DNA of 64,000 bases from Williamsia sp. DF01-3 (GCF_023051145.1 NZ_JALKFS010000005.1:248001-312000); one strand, 5' to 3'; shown: positions 33,600 through 42,744, numbered from the stretch's first letter. The notes: a model not told the origin generated them from the letters alone. Made by a program: numbers and translations.

Positions 33600-35117
33600 T
33601 CAGTAGATGGCTTCGCGGTGCGGATCGAAGTAGTGGCCGATCCGCCGGGCGGAGAGCTGACGGAAGATCTCGCCTGCGGCCGTCGGCCACGCGGAGGTGG
33701 TGACTGCCTCGCTCGCTCGTAAGAGCGTCACCGAGACCAGGGCGACGCGGCCGAGCGGGGTGTCGAAACCACCCGGGGCGCCCCAACCCTTGTTGCTCAG
33801 AAGTACACCCACAGTGCTACCGACCGCCCACTCCCGGGGCGCCCGCACTCCGGCAAGCTCCACGTACACCGGGTCGACAGAAGCGGTGATGGTGCGTACG
33901 AAGTCTTGCCCACCGGAGGCGGCATGGGCCGCGACCGCGGCGATGATCGTGAAAAGCCAATGTTCGCGCGCACTTTCGTCGGCACGCAGCTCGGGGTCGA
34001 TGGACTCGACGAAGAACTCCGCGCCCACACCGACCATCGATCCGTTCAGCGCACCGACGAGACTCGGCGCCGACAGACCATCGGTGGCCACCACGGTGGT
34101 CCGTTCGCGCGCCACCACCCGAAAGCCCCTCGTACCGCCTGGCCACAACACCTCGTTGTCGGGTAGCGGTGCGAGTATCTGCTCGTACATCCGTCCGACG
34201 CCCCGCCAGATGTTGTCGCGTGCCGTCTGCGCCTCACGTGCGCCGGGAACATCCTGTGTCGACTCCTGGGGGCCGCGAATCGCAACGCCCGCCCCTCCGC
34301 CGTGCTGCACCGGAGTCGGAGTCGGCACCTGCGAACGGGCATGTGCCCGTTCGAACGCACGCTGGGTGAAGGCCATCTCGTTGGACTCGGGAGTCATTGC
34401 AGGCGAGGGGATCTCGACCACCGCGTCGTCGGCTACGAGAAACACCAAACGCATGCGGCCGCCTGATCGCGCCGGGTCGGCTGGTGTCTGTGTGAAAACC
34501 CGCCAGCCCGCCTGAATCCGTTGCGCTGCCAGGGAGTACAGATTGTGCCCCGCGTGGTCGATCCGGTGGTTGCGGATGAAGTCCAGCGTGATGGTCACCG
34601 CTGCAGCGGCATCGGTGGCTCGGGCGGGCACCGACCCTGCGGATGGGAACGGGAAGTAGGAGCCCGACAGCAGGTGTGCGAGGGGAACGCCGCCGACGTA
34701 GTCGACCAACCATCGCGGGGCGTCCCGCGGATACCTCAGCAAATCGTCGCGGTAGGCCTCGGCGTCGAACATCAGCGCCGGATCGATCGGCCCGTGCTCA
34801 CCGTGGTCGAACCGGACAACCGGGGCGCCGGGCCCCAGCACGATCTCGAGCAGCAGACACGCATCCGCCCCGGATTGATACCGCCCCACCCTCAGGTCTC
34901 TGGCTACTTCGAGCGCAGGCGGCGGCATCGGGATGGGCGTCGGTGGCACCGGCCCGAAGTAGGTCAGGGCGTAGCGGGTGGCGGTACCGGCAAAACTGAA
35001 TGCGGCTTTGGCTCCGGTGGCACCGAGGGGCGCGACCGATTGGATGAGCCTGGCGATGGTCGAGATGAACTCGGGCTCAGCCATCAGGCGGGCTTGCGTC
35101 GAGGACCAATACGTCAT
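33600..35117 (-). CDS. Unrecognised 505-residue protein
   Basis: No family, signal peptide or convincing membrane helix is recognised. The sequence is a folded-looking, moderately hydrophobic protein with a Pro-rich stretch at about 55-68 (GPVPPTPIPMPPPALEVARD), a Gly/Pro/Gln linker near 265-295, and an alpha-beta C-terminal half (RGFRVVARERTTVVAT, VGVLLSNKGWGAPGGFDT). It starts with a near-perfect Shine-Dalgarno GGGGAGGTGA 7 bases before the ATG. An upstream sequence complementary to that site could hide it. Codon use looks like the neighbours. It is convergent with the Rieske operon. Confidence 0.75.
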   Translation of the reverse strand: MTYWSSTQARLMAEPEFISTIARLIQSVAPLGATGAKAAFSFAGTATRYALTYFGPVPPTPIPMPPPALEVARDLRVGRYQSGADACLLLEIVLGPGAPVVRFDHGEHGPIDPALMFDAEAYRDDLLRYPRDAPRWLVDYVGGVPLAHLLSGSYFPFPSAGSVPARATDAAAAVTITLDFIRNHRIDHAGHNLYSLAAQRIQAGWRVFTQTPADPARSGGRMRLVFLVADDAVVEIPSPAMTPESNEMAFTQRAFERAHARSQVPTPTPVQHGGGAGVAIRGPQESTQDVPGAREAQTARDNIWRGVGRMYEQILAPLPDNEVLWPGGTRGFRVVARERTTVVATDGLSAPSLVGALNGSMVGVGAEFFVESIDPELRADESAREHWLFTIIAAVAAHAASGGQDFVRTITASVDPVYVELAGVRAPREWAVGSTVGVLLSNKGWGAPGGFDTPLGRVALVSVTLLRASEAVTTSAWPTAAGEIFRQLSARRIGHYFDPHREAIY

Positions 35118-35125
35118 CGCGCAGT

Positions 35126-35217
35126 CACCTCCCCACCTGCGGCCTTCTGATCCGTCACGTGTCGCGATCTCGTGATCGGCGTGCGATCGAAGCCATTATC
35201 GCGCATGTGGGGAGGTG
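35126..35217 (-). promoter_or_regulatory. Inverted repeat that can mask the ribosome binding site of the 505-residue gene
   Basis: In the leftward transcript CACCTCCCCAC (35217-35207) is perfectly complementary over 11 bases to GTGGGGAGGTG (35136-35126), which contains the Shine-Dalgarno of the gene starting at 35117. A further GCGC/GCGC match flanks it. About 70 bases separate the arms. Such a fold would block ribosome access and could act as a regulatory leader; alternatively it may only be a terminator for the upstream LLM gene. Confidence 0.5.
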
Positions 35218-35226
35218 CGCGCCTAC

Positions 35227-36021
35227 CTATCCGTTCCGGCGGTCACGCCACTTGCACAGTTCGGTGGCCAGCGAGATGTCGTAGTCGGGGCCGTTGACAC
35301 CGACCGTGAACAGGGAAACGCCCTCGTCGGCGAGACTGTCGGCGAGCTTCACGGCTTCGTCGAGACCGCCTGCCTGCGACAGCTCCGCCGAGTGGGCGAT
35401 CTCACCGGGGTCGCGACCGACAGTTGCGCAGTGGTCGGCCAGTACCTGCGACTTGTGCCGGTAGGTCTCCAGGTCGACGAACGAGTGCCAGTAGTGAGCG
35501 TGCTGGGCGACGAACTTGAGCGTCTTTTTCTCGCCGCCACCACCGATCAGGATCGGGATCTCGCGAACGGGCGCCGGGTTGAGCTTCGCGAACCGGTTCT
35601 TGATCCGGGGCAGTGCCTCACCGAGGGCGTCCAAGCGGCTTCCCTTGGTCCCGAAGTCGTACCCGTACTCGGTGTAGTCGCGTTCGAACCAACCCGAGCC
35701 GATACCGAGGATCAGCCGGCCACCCGAGATGTGGTCGACGGTGCGGGACATGTCGGCCAGCAGATCCGGGTTGCGGTAGCTGTTGCAGGTGACCAGAGCG
35801 CCGAGCTGGATGCGCGAGGTCTGCTCGGCCCACGCCGCGAGCATCGTCCAGCATTCGAAGTGTGCACCGTCCGGCTCACCGTAGAGCGGGTAGAAGTGGT
35901 CCCAGTTGAACGCGACATCGACACCGGCGTCTTCGGCGCGGCGAACCGCGTCACGAATGTTGTTGTAGTCGGCCGCGTGCTGTGGCTGTAGCTGGACTGC
36001 GATCTGAATTGGTGTGCTCAT
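35227..36021 (-). CDS. LLM-class F420-dependent oxidoreductase
   Basis: The 264-residue luciferase-like protein has IAVQLQPQHAADYNNIRDAV, the FNWDHFYPLYGEPDG motif, LVTCNSYRNPDLLADMSRTV and LILGIGSGWFERDYTEYGYD. These are typical of F420-dependent TIGR03854-like enzymes in actinobacteria. The substrate is unknown. It is the intact counterpart in this window of the frameshifted gene at 3486, though the two are only moderately alike. Confidence 0.9.
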   Translation of the reverse strand: MSTPIQIAVQLQPQHAADYNNIRDAVRRAEDAGVDVAFNWDHFYPLYGEPDGAHFECWTMLAAWAEQTSRIQLGALVTCNSYRNPDLLADMSRTVDHISGGRLILGIGSGWFERDYTEYGYDFGTKGSRLDALGEALPRIKNRFAKLNPAPVREIPILIGGGGEKKTLKFVAQHAHYWHSFVDLETYRHKSQVLADHCATVGRDPGEIAHSAELSQAGGLDEAVKLADSLADEGVSLFTVGVNGPDYDISLATELCKWRDRRNG

Positions 36022-36036
36022 GAGTTCCAGTGTGCA

Positions 36037-37461
36037 TCAACCGTGCCGACGAATCGCGGCCTGCGCGGCATGCATGCCACACATTCCGTGGACGCCGCCA
36101 CCGGGAGGGGTGGACGACGAGCACAGATAGACCCCGTCCACGGGGGTTTCGTACGGCACGCGCGCAACCACGGGTCGCGTGAACAATTGCCGCAAATCGG
36201 ACACACCCGAATTGATGTCGCCGCCTACGTAGTTCGGGTTGTAGACCGAGAGCTGCTTGGCCGTCATGCTGTGCCTGGCGATGATCACGTCCTTGAACCC
36301 TGGGGCGCAGCGTTCGATCTGCGCTTCCACCGCTTCGGTCATGTCGACGTCAGAGCCATGAGGCACATGGCAATACGCCCAGGCGACGTGTTTGCCGTCC
36401 GGAGCACGTGATGGGTCGATCACGCTGGGCGTCCCGCCGATGAGATTGGGACGCTCCGGATGGCGTCCTGCCTTCACGTCCTCTTCGTTCTGCCTGATCT
36501 GCTGGTCGTCCGAGGCGATATGGAAGGTCGCCGACTTCACGGTGTAGGGGTCGTTCCACGGGATCGGTTCACTCAGTGCGTAGTCGATCTTGAACGACCC
36601 TGGGCCATAACGGTATTTGGCCAGGCGGCTGCGGTACCGGGTCGGCAGACGGTCGCCCATGATCCTGCTGAACTGGGTCGGGTCGATGTCGAAGAACTTC
36701 AGGCGGGTGTCGGGCATGTCGTCGAAACTCCGCACCGGATGATCGGTTCGGATCTCGCCACCGTGAGCTTTGAGCGCGCCGGCAAGGGCATCGGCGATCG
36801 ACTGACTCCCGCCTCGCGCGATCGGCCATCCGCCCGCGTGCGCGAGCATCCCGAGTATCAACCCGAACGACGCCGTGGCCACCCCGCTGGTGGGCCGGAC
36901 CACGTGAGTTGCGATGGCCGCGAACAACGTACGGGTGCGTGGGTCGCGGAACATGATCTTGTTGAACGCGTCTGCACTCAGCAGCGCCTGCGGTCCGAAC
37001 CTGGCCGCCACCAACAGGTGGCGCGGGATCCGGAACGGTCCGAAGAAGTCGCTGATCAGGTCCTGCGAATGTTTCGCGGCAAACCCGAGGGTCGCGCCCC
37101 ATGCGGCGGCGTCACGGCCGAGCGTCTCCTGGGTACGCGCGAGATCCCGGAACAGCGGCAGGGCGGTGCCGTCTCCGAACACCTGCGACAGCTGTACCTC
37201 GGGGTCGAGCCATTCCAGCCCATACCGGCCCAGATCCATCGAATTGAATGCCGGCGAGGCCAATCCGGTCGGGTGCACCACCGAACACATGTCGTGCCAG
37301 AAACCGGGTTCGGTCAGTTCGCTCGTCCGGGTTCCCCCACCGATCGTCGGATGAGATTCGAGTACCAGAACCTTGTGGCCGGCCTTGGCGAGTGTGACCG
37401 CTGCCGACAAACCGTTGGGTCCTGATCCGACCACCACCGCGTCGTAACCATCCGCCCTCAC
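36037..37461 (-). CDS. Phytoene-desaturase-like FAD-dependent oxidoreductase
   Basis: The 474-residue protein has an N-terminal FAD motif (YDAVVVGSGPNGLSAAVTLA, then VLVLESHPTIGGGTRTSEL) and the C-terminal signature CSSSTPPGGGVHGMCGMHAA of the carotenoid-desaturase/PYROXD2 superfamily. The exact reaction is unknown; it is not in a carotenoid cluster. GTG 37461 is preferred over TTG and GTG codons up to three positions earlier. It is 15 bases upstream of the LLM gene and probably co-transcribed with it. Confidence 0.88.
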   Translation of the reverse strand: MRADGYDAVVVGSGPNGLSAAVTLAKAGHKVLVLESHPTIGGGTRTSELTEPGFWHDMCSVVHPTGLASPAFNSMDLGRYGLEWLDPEVQLSQVFGDGTALPLFRDLARTQETLGRDAAAWGATLGFAAKHSQDLISDFFGPFRIPRHLLVAARFGPQALLSADAFNKIMFRDPRTRTLFAAIATHVVRPTSGVATASFGLILGMLAHAGGWPIARGGSQSIADALAGALKAHGGEIRTDHPVRSFDDMPDTRLKFFDIDPTQFSRIMGDRLPTRYRSRLAKYRYGPGSFKIDYALSEPIPWNDPYTVKSATFHIASDDQQIRQNEEDVKAGRHPERPNLIGGTPSVIDPSRAPDGKHVAWAYCHVPHGSDVDMTEAVEAQIERCAPGFKDVIIARHSMTAKQLSVYNPNYVGGDINSGVSDLRQLFTRPVVARVPYETPVDGVYLCSSSTPPGGGVHGMCGMHAAQAAIRRHG

Positions 37462-37546
37462 AAACACCAACCTTAATCGCGTAGCCGCGAGTCTTTACCG
37501 CTGATTCATGTTCAGGTTCCCGCCGGTTTCACTGCGATGCCTACCG

Positions 37547-37564
37547 TTCGACAAGTTGGTCGAA
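37547..37564. promoter_or_regulatory. Palindrome in the flavoprotein/PhoX divergent promoter
   Basis: TTCGAC-AAGTTG-GTCGAA has perfect 6-bp arms and lies 51 bases before the phoX start. It does not match the LexA or KstR form. No clear Pho box could be defined in the 154-base gap. Confidence 0.4.
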
Positions 37565-37615
37565 GCCCGCGACCTCGTCAGCCCATCACTTTCGTCAGCA
37601 CAGGGAGTCACCACG

Positions 37616-39685
37616 GTGAGAGTTCCACTTGCCATTTTTGATAAACACGCAGGCGCCTCGAAGCGCTCCCGCGTGACGTGCCACTACAAATGTGGCGACG
37701 CATGCTGGCATGAACCTCCCAATACCAGCGACAACGAGTACTTCCGGGACATCGCCCGTAACGCGGTCTCACGCCGCTCGGTACTGCGTGGTTCGGCCGC
37801 CGCAGTGGTCGCGGTGGGAGCCACCTCGGCCCTCGCCGCATGCGGTGACGACAGCAAGTCGACGGCACAACCGTCGAGTGCGGTGGAGGTCACCGGCACC
37901 GGCAACGGCAACGGGATGAACTTCGTCCCGGTCGCGCCGAACACCGAGGACGCGCTGGTCATCCCCGATGGGTATGAGCAGGCCGTGGTGATCATGTGGG
38001 GCGACCCGGTGGTCCCCGGGGCACCCGCGTTCGATTTCGACAACCAGACCCCTGAAGCGCAGGAAAAGCAGTTCGGGTTCAACAACGACTTCGCCGGACT
38101 GATCCCCATCGAGGGACAGGCGGGGCACTACTACCTGGTGGTCAACCAGGAGTACACCAGCGAAGAGTTCATGTTCAAGGGTTACAAGCCGAAGGAACCG
38201 ACCGAGCAGCAAGCGCGGATCGCCATGGCTGCGCACGGCATCACCGTTGTCGAGGTGAAGAGCGAAGACGGGTCGGGTAAGTTGACTCCCGTTGTCGGCG
38301 AACGGAATCGACGCCTCACGGCGATGAGTCCGTTCACCCTGACCGGCCCGGCGGCAGGCAGTGAGTTCGTGAAGACCAACGCCGATCCCCAGGGGACCAC
38401 GGTGCTCGGCACCATCGGCAACTGCTCCGGTGGTCTCACACCGTGGGGAACCATGATCTCCGGCGAAGAGAACTTCAACGGTTACTTCACCGGCGCGTCA
38501 ACCGTCACCGACTCCACGGCGAAAGAGCGCCTCGAGCGGTACAGCTTCGACGATGAAGACGACTTCCATCAGTGGGGCAAGTACGAGACCCGGTTCGATC
38601 TGGCGAAAGAACCCAACGAGGCCAACCGATTCGGCTACGTCGTCGAGGTCAATCCACACGACCCCAACTCCACTCCGGTCAAGCATTCCTCGATGGGTCG
38701 CCTCAAGCACGAAGGCGCCAACATCTTTGTCACCGACGACGGCACCGTGGTCGCCTACACCGGTGACGACGAGCGCTTCGAGTACATCTACAAGTTCGTG
38801 TCCAGCAAGAAGATTCAGCCAGGCGTGGGTGCGGCAGCCATGCAGCACAACATGACAATCCTGTCGAACGGCACCCTGTACGTGGCCCAGTTGACCGGCA
38901 ACCAGCCCGATCAGATCGACGGCAGCGGCAAGCTTCCTTCCTCGGGATCGTTTGCCGGAACGGGCAAATGGTTCCCGCTGCTCACCGTCACCGACGACGG
39001 CGCCGAGTCCAAGGTGGAGGGCATGACGGCCCAGGAGGTGGCAGTGTTCACCCGCCTGGCTGCCGACAAGGTCGGTGCCACCAAGATGGACCGTCCCGAA
39101 GACATCGAGCCACACCCCAAGACCGGCAAGGTCTACTGCGCGCTGACCAACAACGACAAGCGCGGCACGGCGGGCAAGGCCGGCGTCGACGAGGCCAATC
39201 CCCGGAACGAGAACAAGAACGGACAGGTCATCGAGTTCACCGATGACCATGCCGGTACGGAGTTCACCTGGGACCTGTTGCTGGTGTGTGGTGATCCGGC
39301 CGCCGCCGACACCTACTACGGCGGGTTCGACAAGACCAAGGTCAGCCCCATCTCGTGCCCGGACAACGTGGCCTTCGATCCACACGGGAACCTGTGGATC
39401 TCCACCGACGGCAACGCGCTGAAGAACAACGACGGACTGTTCGCCGTGGCACTCGAGGGCGACAACCGCGGCGAGACGAAGCAGTTCCTCACCGTGCCGA
39501 GAGGTGCCGAGACCTGCGGGCCGATCATCGACACCGACCGGATCATCGTGTGCGTACAACACCCCGGCGAAGAGGACGAGTACTCGGCCGACAAGCCGTA
39601 CTCGAACTGGCCCGAAGGGGGCGATTCGCAGCCTCGCCCGTCGGTGGTCTCGGTGTGGAAGTCGGGCGGTCAGATCGGCGTCTGA
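37616..39685 (+). CDS. phoX: PhoX-type alkaline phosphatase, Tat-exported lipoprotein
   Basis: The 689-residue protein belongs to the DUF839/PhoX family of calcium- and iron-dependent phosphomonoesterases. A 52-residue N-terminal extension with CHYKCGDACWHEPP (Cys22, 26, 30) precedes the Tat motif SRRSVLRG (Arg53-Arg54), a hydrophobic stretch and the lipobox ALAAC (Cys76). Family motifs include GNCSGGLTPWGTMISGEENF, HSSMGRLKHEGANI and CPDNVAFDPHGNLWISTDGN. GTG 37616 follows AGGGAG. It should act outside the membrane to release phosphate. It diverges from the flavoprotein gene. Confidence 0.92.
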   Translation: MRVPLAIFDKHAGASKRSRVTCHYKCGDACWHEPPNTSDNEYFRDIARNAVSRRSVLRGSAAAVVAVGATSALAACGDDSKSTAQPSSAVEVTGTGNGNGMNFVPVAPNTEDALVIPDGYEQAVVIMWGDPVVPGAPAFDFDNQTPEAQEKQFGFNNDFAGLIPIEGQAGHYYLVVNQEYTSEEFMFKGYKPKEPTEQQARIAMAAHGITVVEVKSEDGSGKLTPVVGERNRRLTAMSPFTLTGPAAGSEFVKTNADPQGTTVLGTIGNCSGGLTPWGTMISGEENFNGYFTGASTVTDSTAKERLERYSFDDEDDFHQWGKYETRFDLAKEPNEANRFGYVVEVNPHDPNSTPVKHSSMGRLKHEGANIFVTDDGTVVAYTGDDERFEYIYKFVSSKKIQPGVGAAAMQHNMTILSNGTLYVAQLTGNQPDQIDGSGKLPSSGSFAGTGKWFPLLTVTDDGAESKVEGMTAQEVAVFTRLAADKVGATKMDRPEDIEPHPKTGKVYCALTNNDKRGTAGKAGVDEANPRNENKNGQVIEFTDDHAGTEFTWDLLLVCGDPAAADTYYGGFDKTKVSPISCPDNVAFDPHGNLWISTDGNALKNNDGLFAVALEGDNRGETKQFLTVPRGAETCGPIIDTDRIIVCVQHPGEEDEYSADKPYSNWPEGGDSQPRPSVVSVWKSGGQIGV

Positions 39686-39698
39686 CTCACTCCCTGCC

Positions 39699-39768
39699 AG
39701 ATTCGCTCCGCTTACCGACGTCTGCTCCCGGTGCAACGGGCGCAAACGCGCGTAAGTGGAGCGGATCT
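39699..39768. terminator. Long inverted repeat between phoX and the convergent TetR gene
   Basis: A 17-bp arm (AGATTCGCTCCGCTTAC, 39699-39715) pairs with 39752-39768 with two G-U type positions, enclosing a 36-base loop that itself contains CCCG-GTGCAA-CGGG. It fills most of the 93-base gap and can serve as a two-way terminator. Confidence 0.65.
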
Positions 39769-39778
39769 GTCTGTGAGG

Positions 39779-40405
39779 TCAGGGTTTGGCTGTCATCGCG
39801 ACGATGATGGCGGCGACCTGCGCGGCCAGGGCGTCGGCGGAACCCTGGTCGCCGGTGAACCACCGGAAGAGTGCTTGCTGGAACAGGCCGTCGAAGATCG
39901 CGTAGGCCACCGGCGGACTCAACACCGGGGGTCGACCGGTGAACTCGGAATGGCGTGTGACCATTCGCCAGATCATCGCTTCCAGACCCTGTTCGATCTC
40001 GCCGACAGCGGGCCGGAAGACCTCGTCGAAATAGCTCTGGGCCCGCATGTCGTACCAGAGACGGTGCATCGGAGCCTCGTCCGTCAGGCTCGTCGCCATG
40101 GCAGCGGAGAATCGTTTGGCGAGGTCATCGACGTTTTCGGAGCCGTCGATAGCGGCGTCGTACCTGGTGACACACTCGGCTTTGTACTCGCGGACGCCGA
40201 AGATGATGAGTTCGTTCTTGTCGGCGAAGTAGTAGTGGAGCACCCCGTGGGTGAAGTCGGAGTTGCTGGCGATGTCGCGAAGACTGGTGTTCGCATAACC
40301 CCGTTCCGCCAGAGTGGCCAGCGCCGACCGGGCAAGCTCTCGCTGCCGTTCGCCGAACTTGTCCACGCGACTCTCTGCGCGCGTCCTCCGGGTTGAGGTG
40401 CTCAT
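39779..40405 (-). CDS. TetR-family regulator
   Basis: The 208-residue protein has a TetR domain (ALATLAERGYANTSLRDIAS, then VLHYYFADKNELIIFGV) and a BetI-like C-terminal domain. It is convergent with phoX. The next gene on the same strand ends at 40474, 68 bases upstream, so it may be cotranscribed with the hydrolase and glucosylglycerate hydrolase genes or have its own promoter. No operator was found. Confidence 0.9.
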   Translation of the reverse strand: MSTSTRRTRAESRVDKFGERQRELARSALATLAERGYANTSLRDIASNSDFTHGVLHYYFADKNELIIFGVREYKAECVTRYDAAIDGSENVDDLAKRFSAAMATSLTDEAPMHRLWYDMRAQSYFDEVFRPAVGEIEQGLEAMIWRMVTRHSEFTGRPPVLSPPVAYAIFDGLFQQALFRWFTGDQGSADALAAQVAAIIVAMTAKP

Positions 40406-40473
40406 CACCGAGCAGTTTAGATCCGGGGCACGGCCGGAACAATGGCGAACGGACTGTTTTTGCAGTTACCCGG

Positions 40474-41376
40474 TCACGCCAGGAACTCGATGATCAGGTC
40501 GCCGACCACCTCGGGTTGTTCGAGATGCAGGAAATGCCCGGCGGCCTCGACAACGCGGACGTCGCTGCCGGCAGGCAGAACCGCACCCGCCCGTTCGGCG
40601 AAGCCGGCCTGCATACATCCGTCGTCGGCACCGTGCAGGTAGAGGGTGGGTGTGCGCGCTTCGCCTGTCATCGCCCTCTGCATCGACCGGTACCGCTCTG
40701 CGGGCCGGGTGGGTCGCAGCGTAGCCCGGTAGTAGGCCAAGACCGCGGTGCGATGCGCTGCGGTGGGCAACGAGGCGAAGACGTACCGCAGGTCCTCGGT
40801 GGCGTCGAATCCCGGTGACCATCTCCGCCAGAGCAGCGGGATGAGCTTGTCCAATGTCCGCTCAGACAGGCGCGGCAATTGGACGAACATGGTGTACCAG
40901 CTCAGAAAGGCTTGCCGTGCATACAATTTCGCCATCGCAGCGGGGTCGGATCGCACCTGGGTGAATGCCCCGATCGGAGGTACCGCCATTGACACCACAG
41001 TGCGGAACGGTGAGCCTTCGAAGGCCGCAAGCCCATTCGAGGTGAGTGCACCCCAGTCGTGCCCGACCACCACGGCCTGATCATCGGCGCGCAGGCATCG
41101 GTGGATCTCCACGGCGTCGTACATCAGTGCGCCCACGTGGTAATCGCCGTCGCGGGCCAGTCCGGAAGGCGCGTATCCCCTGCCGAACGGAGCGATCACC
41201 CGGTAGCCCTGCTCGGCCAGCCGCGGTCCGAGGTGCCGCCATGTGTACGCGGTATCAGGGAACCCGTGCAGGCACAGCGCCAGTGTTCCGTCTACCGGCC
41301 CCCAGGCGAACGCCTGCAGATCCACGGTCGGCAACGTCAGTGAGATCGACTCGGCTCCGGCAGGTGGCTCATGCAT
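40474..41376 (-). CDS. Alpha/beta hydrolase, epoxide-hydrolase-like
   Basis: The 300-residue enzyme has the oxyanion motif LCLHGFPDTAYTWRHLGPRL, the nucleophile Asp in VVVGHDWGALTSNG, an acid in LHGADDGCM and the His in VEAAGHFLHLEQPE. An Asp nucleophile is typical of epoxide hydrolases and dehalogenases. ATG 41376 is preferred to a TTG four codons earlier. It follows the glucosylglycerate hydrolase gene by 21 bases on the same strand. Confidence 0.9.
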   Translation of the reverse strand: MHEPPAGAESISLTLPTVDLQAFAWGPVDGTLALCLHGFPDTAYTWRHLGPRLAEQGYRVIAPFGRGYAPSGLARDGDYHVGALMYDAVEIHRCLRADDQAVVVGHDWGALTSNGLAAFEGSPFRTVVSMAVPPIGAFTQVRSDPAAMAKLYARQAFLSWYTMFVQLPRLSERTLDKLIPLLWRRWSPGFDATEDLRYVFASLPTAAHRTAVLAYYRATLRPTRPAERYRSMQRAMTGEARTPTLYLHGADDGCMQAGFAERAGAVLPAGSDVRVVEAAGHFLHLEQPEVVGDLIIEFLA

Positions 41377-41397
41377 GTACTGATCCAATCAGTTCAG

Positions 41398-42744
41398 CTA
41401 GTCCAGCCAGTCCAAAACGGCTGCAGCGGTCCAGGATTGCTGCATGCTACCCAGCGGCTCTCCGGTGAACGGCTCATAATATTCGGCGAACGACCCGTCT
41501 TGCGCCTGCCTCAGCCCTTCTTCGCGCAACCGCGCCGAACGTTCCGACCATCCGCGACGGGCAAATGCCCACGAGAACAGCCAGGTCATCACCGGCCATA
41601 CGGGCCCGCGCCAGTACTCCCGTGATTTGAAGTCCGCCGAGATCGGTGAGGTCGACGGCGGCACCGCGTACTTGAGGTCGGGGTGACCACAGAAGCGAGG
41701 ACCTTCGAAGAGCTTGAGCAGTGCACGCTCACGATCGCGCGGCAGGCCACCACACAACAGCGGTGCAAACATCGCGATGGTCTCGGTGTTGATCCAGCGG
41801 CCCGCACGCAAATCGAAGTCGCGAGCGGCCCCGTTGCGTTCCGAGGACGCCGCCGCGACGCCGGCACGGTATCGATCCGCCCAGGCCCGCAGGTCACGGA
41901 CATCCGAGCGAGGTTTCGAATAGTCCTCGCCGATCGTCGCGAGCACGTCACACGCCACCGCGAAGATCGCGCTGACGAAGACGTCTTCGATGGCAAAGCT
42001 CATCACCTCGGGCAGCACCGCATCGTCGTAGTTCGCCATCTTCATCTCGTGGACCAGCCACAGATAGCGGTCGTACTCGACGTCGGATGGGCGCATCGAG
42101 GCGTCGGCGCCGTGAGAGAGGTCGGCACGGGTGTACGGCGGCAGATCGGCCCCGGGCTTCACGTTCTCGTAGGCGGCATCCCAGCGGGGCGAGTTGTCCA
42201 TCCCCGATTCCCAGCCGTGGTACAGCGTGATGCGACCGCGACCCTGCGGATCCCGGGCATGCGCAAGCCATCGGTGCCACCGGACGAGGTCGCCCCATCT
42301 GCGGTCGAGGAACTCCTCGGCGACCGAGCGTGTGGTGCGGCCCTGGCGGCGGGAATGGTCGAGGATGCGTTGCACCGCAATGGCGTGGACGGGCGGCTGG
42401 GTGATGCCCGAGGTGTGCGGCGCCCGCGGTGCGTTGAACGCGAGCTGTGAACACTCCCATCGCGCCGGACCCGGGAAGTACCCGTCGCGGCCGTTCGCGA
42501 AGACGATGTGCGGGATCATGCCGTTGCCCCACTGCGCCGAGAGCAGGGTGTCCATCTCGACCACCGCTCGTTCCACACTGAGCGGCGCGAGGCCGACCGT
42601 GACGAAAGCCGCATCCCAGCTCCACATGTGCGGATACAGACGCGGCGCCGCACTGGTCATGGTGCCCAGATCATTGCCACGCAGCAGATAGGCCGCGCGC
42701 GCCGACAGTTGCGTGTTGGTGAAGCCGACGTATCCCACGGTCAC
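41398..42744 (-). CDS. ggh: Glucosylglycerate hydrolase (GH63)
   Basis: The 448-residue (alpha/alpha)6-barrel glycosidase closely matches mycobacterial glucosylglycerate hydrolase, which releases glucose from the nitrogen-stress solute glucosylglycerate. Recognised segments are LRGNDLGTMTSAAPRLYPHM, WSWDAAFVTVGLAPLSVERA, LLSAQWGNGMIPHIVFANG, YHGWESGMDNSPRWD and the C-terminal WTAAAVLDWLD. The GTG at 42744 gives the normal family length and leaves room for the promoter shared with the divergent SDR gene; an upstream ATG would run over that gene. Confidence 0.9.
   Translation of the reverse strand: MTVGYVGFTNTQLSARAAYLLRGNDLGTMTSAAPRLYPHMWSWDAAFVTVGLAPLSVERAVVEMDTLLSAQWGNGMIPHIVFANGRDGYFPGPARWECSQLAFNAPRAPHTSGITQPPVHAIAVQRILDHSRRQGRTTRSVAEEFLDRRWGDLVRWHRWLAHARDPQGRGRITLYHGWESGMDNSPRWDAAYENVKPGADLPPYTRADLSHGADASMRPSDVEYDRYLWLVHEMKMANYDDAVLPEVMSFAIEDVFVSAIFAVACDVLATIGEDYSKPRSDVRDLRAWADRYRAGVAAASSERNGAARDFDLRAGRWINTETIAMFAPLLCGGLPRDRERALLKLFEGPRFCGHPDLKYAVPPSTSPISADFKSREYWRGPVWPVMTWLFSWAFARRGWSERSARLREEGLRQAQDGSFAEYYEPFTGEPLGSMQQSWTAAAVLDWLD

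Noticed and set aside
37470-37615. Pho box upstream of phoX
   Set aside because: GTTCAGGTTCC is only weakly repeated with 11-base spacing; too poor to call.
38498-39745. Open frame of 415 codons on the - strand
   Set aside because: Antisense to phoX and without recognisable domains.
41379-41393. ACTGAT-CCA-ATCAGT palindrome
   Set aside because: It lies between two closely spaced same-strand genes (21-base gap) that are probably co-transcribed, so an operator here is unlikely.
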